Positions 9,232 to 19,600 of a DNA stretch of 23,644 nucleotides are shown piece after piece. The DNA is taken from the NCBI GenBank assembly GCA_051453625.1, contig JBOZIK010000001.1:31366085-31389728 (forward strand), given 5' to 3'. The DNA is from Welwitschia mirabilis (taxonomy: Eukaryota; Gnetophyta; Gnetopsida; Welwitschiales). The notes beneath the pieces are model-generated. The model worked only from the letters and a program-made list of their open reading frames with translations, was not told the DNA's origin and made no database searches. How positions within the stretch are numbered: the first letter of the stretch is position 1; every line of letters begins with the position of its first letter. Position numbers and translations under genes: made by a program.

Positions 9232-10632
9232 CTAGTGGTGGCAATTTTTGGAAAGGATGATGGTACTGTGATAAGAAGTGGTACATGAATAGGCTATGTG
9301 TAAGATGGTGGTGGTGATGGCATGCATAATGAAGGTAGAGATGGTATGCATGGTAGTGACAAGGAACGAGAAGATGATGTGTGAAAAATTAGTAGCTTGT
9401 GATGTATGTTTGAACTCTTTGATTCTATCTTTTGCTATCTTCACGATAGACCTATAGCCTATTGTCCCCTCTACACCTGTGCCTTTATGGAAGCATAGTA
9501 ATCCTTCTAAATATGTGCCTTATCTCTTGATGACTCTGTAGAACTATTATCTACTCTTCCTGAGTCATAACTTATGCCCTGTGAAGTTGGAGGTGCTTCT
9601 TCTTTTGCTTCATCCTCTGAATCTATCCATGTGGAAGTCCTCATGGATTTTCAACTCTCTACTTGTGCTTCATCCTTACTAGCTATAGACTTGTGCTTTT
9701 ATAATCTTAACAAATTTTTGCTAAATTTTCAATCATTTTTGCTATTACTTTTATCTACTTCTTTACTAATGACAAACGGTTTGTAGCAGTGGATTAAGAT
9801 CTTTGGAATTATGAAGGCCTTCTAGTTGTATCCTCACTTGGTGCATTAGCACTCTACATTTTTCACTAAATTCAAATCTTCAACCTAGTAAGTAGATAGA
9901 ACACAACAAGAGTTTGCATTGGTTTTTAGTAATTGTAAGTACCACCTTTGACTAAAATATTATAAAATATAGTTAAGTTGAGTAAAACATTATATACATA
10001 AGCATCAGTAATCATGTTTTTACACTCTATATTTTCAAAAAAATTCATCCTAGAGTATCCAAATAAAATATTACTCATAGTACTCCATGATACACTGATA
10101 GTTCATGAAGTGAAAATTCCTATAAATAAATACACATATAACTGAGGGAGCTCTGAATTGTTAATGCCAAGAATTAAATTTACAAAACTAGAAGTAAGAT
10201 ACAATGAAGTTATCTCTGACCTAAGTTTGGACATTCCTAATGTTGTCATTTATCTCGTGGATGTTGGCATAAAATTTCCTCATAACTAGATCTAGTATTC
10301 TTTGATCTAGTTGAATAATCATGTTCCATCCAAAATAAGAGAAGTAAGTCACAAGCTGATATTTCCTTATAAAATTCAAGTCTTCTTTCTACAATTATGA
10401 AGTTTCTTGTCCAAGTTCTATACCTTCTTGTAGCTACCTCATCATAAAACTGAGGCTCATACTGAGATCTTTGTTGCTCCATCTCTTGTTTTTTCCCTCT
10501 TGAGGTACTATTATATTTTTTTCCTAACATTTTGAGATAAATATATAAAATTCTAAATAAAAAATAACTAAAATGTGAAGAAACAACTAAAAATGAGCAC
10601 TTGAAGGAATAATAGCACCTATTCTTCCTCAC
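9232..10632 (-). pseudogene. Envelope-like / 'putative plant transposon protein' gene, copy C, decayed
   Basis: The N-terminal part (10246-10632) is the longest open frame in the window, 128 codons. Its second half (RGKKQEMEQQRSQYEPQFYD, then ATRRYRTWTRNFIIVERRLE) resembles the N-terminus of plant transposon proteins, where a polar stretch leads to a '..RY...F..ERGL' helix. The first ~30 residues are hydrophobic; a later Met may be the ancestral start. Downstream in a shifted frame (about 9920-10090) are ECKNMITDAYVYNVLLNL, ILVKGGTYNY and QTLVVFYLLTRLKI, matching the family's 'iiP.gg...v...l...YcLlt...IN' segment. Near 9560-9640 is an acidic Ser/Glu-rich stretch (TWIDSEDEAKEEAPPTSQG). It lies downstream of copia pol and upstream of a polypurine tract, the place of the extra gene in Sireviruses. 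It is more distant from A and B than they are from each other. Confidence 0.5.
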
Positions 10633-10639
10633 TGTGAAT

Positions 10640-11080
10640 ATGTCTAATAAAACGAAGACATCTTGCTAGAGAAATCGAAGAATATTAACCCTAAGAATTG
10701 CTTAAGAGGGACAACTATCGAGTGGAGACTTGAAAATGAGATTTGGTAGCCCTTTTTGTAAATAAAAAGGGTAAAACCCTAGGTTTTTGATGCATTTTAA
10801 TTTCCACAATAGTACATGAAATATGTCTACATACTAAAAAACATCTAAAATGTGAAAAGTAGATGTACACAAAGTGAAAGACATCTACTATTAAAAATTT
10901 CATAATACATTTTTCATGCTATCAAGACATCTACCTCATCAAAGACATATATTTTGAAAATTTCAAAAAGCATACCTAACCTTGAAAGATATCTGGAAAC
11001 TTAAGATGTATGCTTCAAAGACATCTATAAATCTAAAGATGTCTCTCTGATAGATGTTTATAAAATAAATATCTCTATCA
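10640..11080 (-). promoter_or_regulatory. Region between pol and gene C with repeated AGATGTCT motifs and a telo-box
   Basis: AGATGTCT, AGACATCT and one-base variants occur at least eight times between 10840 and 11080, in both orientations. AAAACCCTAGGTTTT (10773-10787) contains the plant telo-box AAACCCTA and is nearly palindromic. The same octamer occurs in the two LTR-like remnants, so this stretch may be a separate promoter/leader for the envelope-like gene or a fragment of LTR. No clear TATA box or transcription start. Confidence 0.35.
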
Positions 11081-11254
11081 TGTAAATTAATGAAACTTCT
11101 AAACATTCTACAACTAACATAATCATAACAATATCAGTCAGAAAAAGTAAAATAACAAGCACATAATTTAACTTTTACTATATCTAACTATAATCTTAAC
11201 TCATAGATATTTGTAAAGTGGAGTTGAGAATTAAATGTTAATATCTAATAAATT

Positions 11255-12900
11255 ATCTAATTGGGTAAAGCCCAATTTCCAAGTTCCTGTACAACTTTGT
11301 AAACCTTTCATTACGTGGAGGTTTTGTGAATACATCACAAAGTTGATTATTAGTATTGATATATTACATTGTGATGGCTATGTGCTGTATTGAATCCTTT
11401 GAGATGTTGGTGGTAAATCAACAAAAATCCTCTGTACTAATTTGAGTTTTAATGCCACAATGTGGACTACCTATTATATTATTAATGAAATGACTTTTTT
11501 TTTTAGTCTGCTCATACTTGAAGGATTTTCCTAATTAAACTTGAAGATGGATAGATGGTTGATTAATCTACATAGGAATATAATCATCTTATACATCTAT
11601 AGAAGATAGATTAGTATCATTTACTCTAACATTTATAATTTCCTCAGCTACTCAGGTTCTATTGTTATACACCCCATGTGCTTTGATAATTGTAAAATAT
11701 CCTAGAAAAATTCCTTCATCAACTTTTTAATTAAACTTTTTCAACTTACCCTTTTTATTTAAGATAAATCACTTTGTTCTAATGAGGTCTTAGAATTAAA
11801 TTGTCTTAACAGGGCTCTATTTGAAATGTAGAAAGCCGTGTTAATTGCTTCTACCCAAAAATGAAAAGGAACCTTTTTATCATGTATTATCATTCTAGCC
11901 ATTTCATTAAGTACTCTATCCTTTCTTTCTACTACATTTTGTTAGGGAATCATAAATGTAAAAAATTAATGTAGAATATCAAAATGTTCACAAAACTCTT
12001 TGAACCTTGCATTTNNNNNNNNNNNNNNNNNNNNNNNNNNNNNNNNNNNNNNNNNNNNNNNNNNNNNNNNNNNNNNNNNNNNNNNNNNNNNNNNNNNNNN
12101 NNNNNNNNNNNNNNTTTCTTTTAGTTACTCTATTTTGTTGTGATGTCCTTGAAACTAAAAATTAATGTAGAATACCAAAATGTTCACAAAACTCTTTGAA
12201 CCTTGCATTTTTAAGTTTTGTGCCATTATTACTTCTTATCATTTTGATCCTGTATCCTTTTTGATTATATAACCTAATACATAACTTAGAGAAAGCATTA
12301 AATACCTCATCCTTATATGTAAGGAAGGCTATCCATGTAAAATGAGAATAATCATCTATCATAGTTAAATAATACTATTTTGTACCTAAACTTTCTATAG
12401 ATAAAAGACTAGTAATATCAAGGTTTAAGAGATCTAAAGGATGTTGAGTTGAGATAGTATTTTTCTTATTAAATATTACCCTTATCTACTTTTCCTTTTA
12501 ACATGATTTACAAACTTGATTATCAATACTTTTTAATTTGAAAGGTCCTCTTACCATTTTTTTTATAGATAAAATTTTGAGTAAATCTGTATTTACATGT
12601 CTAAGGTTTTTGTGTCATGACACTGCTTTACCTGTTTTGCTTAATAAACACTTAGTTTCATTATTAGAAATATCTTGTAGAGTGGTGATATATACATTTA
12701 ACTTATTTATATCAATAAATCAAACTTTTATTAAATTTTATTCTCTAATGACATAATCATATTTTATAAAGGTAACAAAAAAATTTGCATTACATAATTA
12801 ACTTACACTTAAAACATCATGTTGCAAACATTGTATTAAAAAAATACATCCTTTACCTCTGGTAGATTACCTCCTTCAATAGTCCTAATTAAAGGGTTTT
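11255..12900 (-). pseudogene. Decayed Ty1/copia pol: pre-integrase, integrase and RNase H tail, reverse transcriptase deleted
   Basis: On the minus strand, in order: the end of the protease/pre-integrase linker (SVS then LCNANFFVTFIKYDYVI near 12770-12815); an HHCC zinc finger with all four ligands (HKNLRH 12597-12614, CKSC 12501-12512), although the usual Trp before the first His is now TGA; integrase core from TMIDDYSHFTWIAFLTYKDE (about 12300-12365); ERKDRVLNEMARMI, then FWVEAINTAFYISNRAL. Of the DDE triad, the first Asp (12417-12419) and the Glu (11927-11929, left contig) remain, but the second is Asn (AAT, 12228-12230). About 40 residues after the NRAL motif are missing. Near 11436-11476 is the pre-RT linker IIGSPHCGIKT, followed directly by the RNase H end (NISKDSIQH; QLCDVFTKPP at 11309-11336). 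The YVDD-bearing reverse transcriptase is gone. A gap with duplicated flanks cuts the integrase. Confidence 0.85.
11922..12210. repeat. Contig-end overlap around a 100-N gap (12015-12114)
   Basis: 11922-12014 and 12115-12210 share the same text, nearly identical over the last ~48 bases (AATGTAGAAT, then CAAAATGTTCACAAAACTC) and more diverged before. The left copy ends, and the right copy starts, at the gap. The same integrase codons therefore appear twice, and the right copy has lost the catalytic Glu codon (Lys instead). They are probably alternative alleles or paralogues, not a real tandem. Confidence 0.85.
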
Positions 12901-12950
12901 AAATTCCTTAAAACATAGATAAAAATACATGATAATCATTAAGAGGAAAC
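12885..12950. repeat. Direct repeat, partner at 14645-14709
   Basis: CTAATT...TTTTAAATTCCTTAAAACATAGATAAAAA...CATTAAGAGGA is repeated 1,760 bases to the right with CTAATT...TTTTAAATTCTTTAAAACATAGATAAAAA...CATTAAGAGGA. The left copy lies exactly where the pol similarity ends. Confidence 0.75.
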
Positions 12951-13926
12951 TAATAACAACATTTTACCCTGTTGGTGTATGCACTATTCAATTTCATGTT
13001 AAATATTATTTACAAATTATATATCTTCATGAAGACATTAAAAGGCTAGTTACATTCTCCTTCCAATTCTTAGAATCATTAAGAAGTTTTCTTAACATGG
13101 TCTTAAGGACTTTCTCTTTAGTCCTTCTTCACCCTACCTCCTTCTTATAAAGTGGAATACAAACCATGTAACACTAATGTAATATTTTATTCTTTTAGGC
13201 TATAAATATTAGATAAGCTTATTCACCTTGAAGCTACTTTTAAGCCTCTCACATAAACATCTTAAAATATCTAACTCCTTTATATTTTTAAAAAAAATCT
13301 TTAAGAACCAAACATGCCTATGATACTCGAAGCACATTCTTTTAATTAGACAAGACAAAATAGAGTAATCTAAAAGGAGGAACTTCCTTTACCATTATAG
13401 GATGTAGCATGGTTACAGCACCGATCTCTTGGGAATTCATGCAAATCCCTTCATACTTATTCCTTTCCAAATAAAACTAGCTCACTAACATCAAATAATG
13501 CTACAGAGTTCATATATCAGTTGTTTTCCATCTACCATAATATGGTTCTTTTAGCTTTAGAAATGAATAACTTTTAGTGAGAGTGATAAATAGAATAGGA
13601 AGAACTGATAATAAGAGATTCTCTATTCATAATTTAGACATATTTGTAGAGTGTTATACTAACATACCCAATACTAGTGTAGTATCTTTTATAGTTTCTC
13701 AGACGAATAAAAATAAAAAAAAATGCCTTATTTCCTAAAATTAGGGTTTTAGTGCTATAAAGAAATGAGCCATAGAGCCATATATCTAAATTTGAATCTT
13801 AAATGATTTGATAATACTAAACAGAGACACATATCAAGTTAATCAAAAAAGAATAAAAACATTTTTACTATGACTCTTCTTCATTGTTCATGTCTCATAT
13901 CAGGAGTGGATTGTCCTAGGGTTTAT
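12951..13926. other. Unassigned AT-rich stretch
   Basis: No family was recognised. On the minus strand near 13380-13470 a short frame (FYLERNKYEGICMNSQEIGA) looks protein-like, but I cannot assign it. The plus frame 12929-13150 has no signature and is not accepted as a gene. Confidence 0.4.
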
Positions 13927-14099
13927 AGTGATTTGCCTTACCCTGGGGTTTAAAGGATTTTTNNNNNNNNNNNNNNNNNNNNNNNNNNNNNNNNNNNNNN
14001 NNNNNNNNNNNNNNNNNNNNNNNNNNNNNNNNNNNNNNNNNNNNNNNNNNNNNNNNNNNNNNAGCGATTTGCCTTATCCTGAGGTTTAAAAGATTTTTT
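13927..14099. repeat. Contig-end overlap around a 100-N gap (13963-14062)
   Basis: AGTGATTTGCCTTACCCTG at 13927 reappears as AGCGATTTGCCTTATCCTG directly after the gap, both followed by AGGTTTAAA/GGGTTTAAA and GATTTTT. About 36 bases overlap with a handful of differences. The frame spanning the gap is an artefact. Confidence 0.85.
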
Positions 14100-14950
14100 A
14101 ATTTTTTTAAGACCCTCAATAACTACTCTGAGAGATCCTCTGAGCTTAAAAGTGATAGGGATGGTAGAATCCTTAGTAGAGCACTAAGATTGATTGAAAA
14201 ACATACTAAATGATCTTAAGTTTAGTCATAAAAATTGACAAATAGTTCATGTTAAATCATAGATTTGTTTACTATGTAGACATCTAAGAAATCCTTAGTG
14301 TAACAGGCTCATATGACATCCATTTTTTTCCATAAAATCATTCAAAAAAAGTACTAAGAAACAAAGAAAAAAAAGATCTATTTTCACATCTCCATTGCAA
14401 GAGTCACTTATGCATTCTTCTGAAATTTACTAAGTAAACATTTGTAGTTCAATCATATGGTAAATCCATAATTAGACAAGATAATTTCCTTTTTTAAATC
14501 AAATTTCTATGAAACTTTGCAAATAAAATGTCCTTTGATCTCTAGATCGGCCTCCTCCTTTTGTGCATTTACATTGATCTTCTCCTTTATATAGGATTAG
14601 AAGGGTTTGTAGTGAAGCATGATCCCTTCATTTATGCTATAATGCTAATTATAGAATTTTAAATTCTTTAAAACATAGATAAAAAGATGTCATAAGCATT
14701 AAGAGGAGAATGCATCATGTATAAAAAAATTAAAACTAAGATAATATATCAAAAATGAAGGCCCCAATCCCTAGCCATGCTAAGGACAATGACAAGGCAC
14801 ATTCTTCATTAGCATTGTAATAAGAATTTATACATAAGGCTATAGAAGTACTTTCCATAATATTCTCACTCTTTTCATCATCCTTCTATGATTAAATCTT
14901 TGACTTAACTACCCACTAAAGTTAAAAGTTAAATATTTGATCATCCATTA
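14100..14950. other. Unassigned AT-rich stretch with the second copy of the 12885 repeat
   Basis: Holds the direct-repeat partner (14645-14709) and a purine tract on the minus strand, ACAAAAGGAGGAGGCC (14555-14570), that resembles the polypurine tract at 8455 but has no recognisable LTR after it. No gene was recognised. Confidence 0.4.
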
Positions 14951-15980
14951 TATTTGTCTTTTCTATCTTTGATTTTCATACCAACATTAAAATGTTGGCA
15001 TCACCCAAAGAAAATTCCAAGCCTAATACCTCTAATAGGTGATTCTATATTATCTCTAAAGACTACCACTCCTTTGTCTTATTCCACTAAAGTAGTGAAG
15101 CTAGATTTATTTCTAGCCATGTATCTTAAGCATCGACTTTCAATGTATCAAGCATGCTTCTTCATTACTCATAATGTAATTTGTGGTAGGAGTACTAGTT
15201 TTGATTTTTATATCCATACGTTTCTTGGTTTATCCCATACATAATATTATATCATTCTACTAGGCCTCTTAGCATTGTTAGTATAATATGTATTTTTAAT
15301 TTCATTAAGCACTTATATTGATAATGATCTTATTGTGGCAATAATAGTAGATAATATTATTTGTAGTTATTAAATGTTCATACCGTAGTTCATAATTCCA
15401 TTTTTCAAACAAAGAGGCTGAAGTACTAGTTAAGGCTTCATTGAGTCCCAAATCAGTTTTGTCACTTGAGATTTTACATTGCTGATGAAAGTTTATGTGA
15501 TGAAAAAAAACAAAAAATATTAAGAAACTATGCTAGAAAAATGCAAAAAACTATGGTGCTACTAACCTAAAATAAGCTTAAACCATTAAAGAAAAGTCAA
15601 AGGCTTACTAGAGAACTAGTTAAGTTTTTTGATACTTTTACTATTTGGTTCAAAATGCATCATCATGATAATATCATGATGAAGTTACTTGAACTAGTTG
15701 AGTTGGTTTATTTGTTTATAGAGTTCACTATTTACATATACTACATTAGGAAAAATAAAGAAAAAAGAAAGATGTAATAAGAATTAGATGAATGCTAAAT
15801 AATACTTATTTTTAAGCACTGTTAATTATCATAGTTTATGTTCTACTACACAAACAAGAGAAAATAGAAGATAATATTACTTTTCTAACTAATAAAACAT
15901 GCACACAATGATATTTAAAATTTTAGCTTTTTAGCTTTATATTAGAATACCAAAGTGTTACACAGAGATGTACTAATAAG
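14951..15980. other. Unassigned stretch; no supported gene
   Basis: A plus frame of 96 codons (14954-15244) is open. Its product is hydrophobic with no motif I know, and this AT-rich DNA gives such frames by chance. The remainder is AT-rich. A 23-bp perfect palindrome is listed separately. Confidence 0.4.
15660..15682. repeat. Perfect 11-bp inverted repeat around a single base
   Basis: Left arm TCATCATGATA (15660-15670), centre A, right arm TATCATGATGA (15672-15682). No association with a gene was seen. Confidence 0.85.
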
Positions 15981-15982
15981 GT

Positions 15983-16058
15983 TGTGTTTTTTTTGTAGGC
16001 AACAGTAAAGCATTAGAGATTGTGTTTTTCTTGTAGGAAACACTAGAGCATTAGAGAT
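15983..16058. repeat. Two tandem copies of a 38-bp unit
   Basis: 15983-16020 and 16021-16058 are both 38 bases, start TGTGTTTTT, contain TTGTAGG, end AGCATTAGAGAT and differ at about five positions. Each includes a T-rich run followed by TTGTAGG, like a plant 3' splice site. This resemblance is probably incidental. Confidence 0.85.
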
Positions 16059-16135
16059 GTTGATATGCCCTTTATAATATGACTAAAGCTTCCTTCTTAA
16101 CCTTCTTGCTGAGTCCTATTTCTAGAGCTTTTTGC

Positions 16136-16253
16136 TAAAAAGATNNNNNNNNNNNNNNNNNNNNNNNNNNNNNNNNNNNNNNNNNNNNNNNNNNNNNNNN
16201 NNNNNNNNNNNNNNNNNNNNNNNNNNNNNNNNNNNNNNNNNNNNCAAAAAGAT
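16136..16253. other. 100-N gap (16145-16244) with short flank match
   Basis: The left contig ends CTAAAAAGAT and the right contig begins CAAAAAGATAC. About 9 shared bases are compatible with the contig-overlap pattern of the other 100-N gaps but too short to prove it. Confidence 0.6.
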
Positions 16254-16269
16254 ACCCATCTTTTGTGGT

Positions 16270-16282
16270 GATCTCCTCCTTA
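16270..16282 (-). promoter_or_regulatory. Possible polypurine tract downstream of gene copy B
   Basis: The minus strand reads ATAAGGAGGAGATCAC, sharing AAGGAGGAGATCAC with the tract at 8455. It lies about 400 bases beyond the stop of copy B, a suitable place for a retroelement 3' end. The following sequence shows no clear LTR match before the N gap. Confidence 0.3.
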
Positions 16283-16418
16283 TACTCCTTTTTGTTTTGT
16301 CATTTCTCTCCTTAAGAATAGACTTATGGTTAAGTTTGTTATCACATTTCTACCACATTGGTATTCTCTTTCATCCTCTTGCCAAATGGTATTTTGTACC
16401 TATAACATAATGATATTA

Positions 16419-16500
16419 CATATATATATATATATACATACACACACATACACATATTAACCTACTAACATACTAACTAATCAACCTACTAGCTAACTAA
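16419..16500. repeat. (TA)n/(CA)n simple repeat followed by CTAACTAA-rich low complexity
   Basis: A run of TA dinucleotides (about 16419-16438) passes into CATACACACACATACACAT, then loosely repeated CCTACTAACA/CTAACTAA words. Confidence 0.85.
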
Positions 16501-16680
16501 TACATTAACTTAATTACTAAAGAAAAATGTCTAACATCATCTAAAATGTATAATTATAAAAATAAAAACATTTTATTAATAAGTAAAATTTACATCAAAA
16601 TTAGTTCTCACTAGTTTCCCCAAGCTCAAGGTCTTGTTAGTCCCTTAACAAATATATACAAAAGAAACAGAAAGAGAGAT

Positions 16681-19600
16681 TCATTGTTTTTTCTTTCTCC
16701 TTTTTAAAACAAAAGGATACTCTTGCCTGAATCCTGATTCCATTAATTTCTTAGCTAATTAAGTAGATTATTTTTCCTCTTCTAAGGTAGTCAAAATCCT
16801 CCTCTATTCCTACTGGAAAGCAGGATCATTTAAGTCTAAGGTTTCTATGTCTGTCGATTCTAGAATGGCTATGTCTATATCCCTGCCCTTTTCTCTTAAA
16901 TAAGATGTTGACTTCTTTGACTTTTTCCTTTTTCTTTTAGGAGATAGAGGAATTTTTGATCTAGGACTTTAAGACACACATTTAGCTTTAGAGCTACCTC
17001 AACTTGTAGTCCCCTTCTTGAAGTTTGTCTTATTGGAATTATATACATCTCTGATTAATTATTATTTTCTAATTTTCAAAAGATGTTTATAAAAGTGCCT
17101 CTCAGCATAGTCATATTTTTCACAATTCTATCTCTAAAGGTACATAATTGATGAAAATCCTAAGAGAACACTACAAAAACTTTCATATCAGCTTCACATT
17201 AGTCTAATATCCTATAAAATTTTTAGCTCTATCATTTAAAATTTTTTTGAATTTTTAGGTGGAGAATTTAACCCGTTTTTATATAATTTTAATCTTCAAA
17301 GATTTTGATTTCTCTTTTATAATTATCAAAAAATCTACTCATCTTTGACCATTACCTTGAAGTTTTTTAAATAATACTTCAGAAATGTTCTTTAAATATA
17401 TTAATAAAATCATGTAGTTTCTGAGGGTAGTAGTCAAAGCTTTTCAAAACTGTCAATTCTTTATGTCAAGATCCAATTCTCTTACCTAACTTTACCTTTA
17501 TTAAGTAAAGCTTATTTGGTAGTCTCATGTTCTCTTTTTTTAAATTTTAAATAATAAGTTCGATAGATTCTAGACATATTATTTTGATATCCTTCTTTAA
17601 ATATACATGATATTCCTTCAAAACATTCATAATAATTAGCTTTAATTTATTTTCAATGTTACCAGTCAAATTTGAAGAAGTTGAAGGTATGTTCTAAATT
17701 AATCTCATTGCTCTTTTGATTTCTTCTTTTATTTCTGAAGGCATGTTTAATGGTTGAATCTTGAAGAGGTTAGCTAGAAGAGCTTGCTTATATCATTTGA
17801 NNNNNNNNNNNNNNNNNNNNNNNNNNNNNNNNNNNNNNNNNNNNNNNNNNNNNNNNNNNNNNNNNNNNNNNNNNNNNNNNNNNNNNNNNNNNNNNNNNNN
17901 TAATAAGTTCGATAGATTCTAGACATATTATTTTGATATCCTTCTTCAAATCTACATGATATTCCTTCAAAACATTCATAATAATTAGCTATAATTTATT
18001 TTCAATATTGCCAGTCAAATTTGAAGAAGTTGAAGGTATGCTCTGAATTAATCTCATTGCTCTTTTTATTTCTTCTTTTATTTCTAAAGGCATGTTTAAT
18101 GGTTGAATCTTGAAGAGGTTAGCTAGAAGAGATTGCTTATTCCATTTGATTTTTCAGAGCCCTAGTTTCTTCCATCATCTAATTCATAACTCTCTTATTT
18201 GCTTCTAAAATGGAGTGATAGTGTCCCAACGAATTTTGGACTTCAGCCATTTGTGTCTATATTCTTAGGCCTCTACATGAATCTTCATGAATTTTTTAAT
18301 TATATCCTATAGGTTTGTATAGATTTTATCTAAATATTCCTTGCTTAAGTGTAGAGGCCTTTTATTATGCATGAATATAATAAACTTTTATTGATACTCT
18401 ATGTATTTAGCATTATATTTCTTACTTAAAGCCAAATTTTGCAATAAGGATACTAATATGTCTAACCTTTTTCTTGGAAAATTTTCTAATTCACCACTGT
18501 CTTCAATAATAGTTTCTAATTTAGCAATGCATTTATAAGCTCTTTGTAATTTTTTGCTCATATTCTTGAAGGCTTCAGAAAGTTGAATATTTTCCTCTTT
18601 ATTAATAATTTTCTATCATAAATTTTCATTATTTTCTCTTTCCTGATCTAATTTATGCTTTAAGAATTTATTCTTAATTCTTAAATCACCAACTTAACTC
18701 TATAATATCAAAACCTCTTCTTTTCTATTGAGATAGGTTTGAATCTCATCTTTAACCAAATTTAAAGCACTATAAAGACTATTGATCTTGTCTTCTTCTA
18801 GTCCTTTAGAGAACTAACCAGATTATAGTGGATGGGAGGGGAAGAGTTCTTCAGTCAAGAATTGAGTTAGGTCTTGAACAATGCTTAAGGGAGGTAGCAG
18901 TAAAGGTAGACTCTAGGGATTAGAAGAGGATTCTCTCAGATCTAGTTAATTAGCTTTGTATTCTATAGTTCTTAAGAGACTTAATTCTTTAACTTCAAAT
19001 AAACTTTAAATAGTTAAATCTAGACAGGGCTTATTTGATTGGAATACAACTTTATTTTTGCTTAAAATCTAGGCTATCAAAGAGGGAAATCCTAGTCCTA
19101 CTATGGAAGAAGCTCCCATTTCGGCTTTATTCATTTTTATAATATGTCTTGCCAAATTCAAAAAGATTCCTTCTGTAATATTTACACTTGTTTGATTTAT
19201 CTTATCCTTCACTGTTGTTATTATGTATAGGCTAGGTAATATGATACTTTTATGTTTATGAAGGATTGGTACTAAGTTACTAGCCATAATTCTTGAAATA
19301 ATTAAAAAAATTTGGTTCTACATCCCTATTCACCGGGATTCTTCCTTTCACCGCCATCCTGTTTAGAAGACTTATGCTCAAATTTGTGTCTTTTTTCCTG
19401 TTTATGTCATCAATAACTTTTTCTCCAGGTGGTAAGTGCAAAATTTCCCTAATACTTTCTTAAGTAATTAATATTCTTTTATTTTTGACTATTGTTTCTA
19501 GCATATCTTTTGTGTCATTTATTTCCAAATTCTTATAAAACTCATAAATAGATTTTAAGATGAATCTGTCATTTATGTTAAGAAATTCATACCACCGTGC

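Noticed and set aside
9574-9786. 70-codon plus-strand frame rich in Ser
   Set aside because: Antisense to the acidic stretch of envelope-like copy C.
10715-10903. 62-codon minus frame upstream of copy C
   Set aside because: It runs through the repeated AGATGTCT motifs and telo-box region and shows no protein family signature.
12538-12756. 72-codon plus-strand frame
   Set aside because: It is antisense to the recognisable copia pre-integrase zinc-finger region on the minus strand.
14954-15244. 96-codon plus-strand frame
   Set aside because: Hydrophobic product without recognisable motif, no promoter or homologous neighbour; length is within chance for such AT-rich DNA.
17788-17979. 63-codon minus frame crossing the 17801-17900 gap
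   Set aside because: It joins two overlapping contig ends through N bases; the sequence is part of gene copy B on each side.
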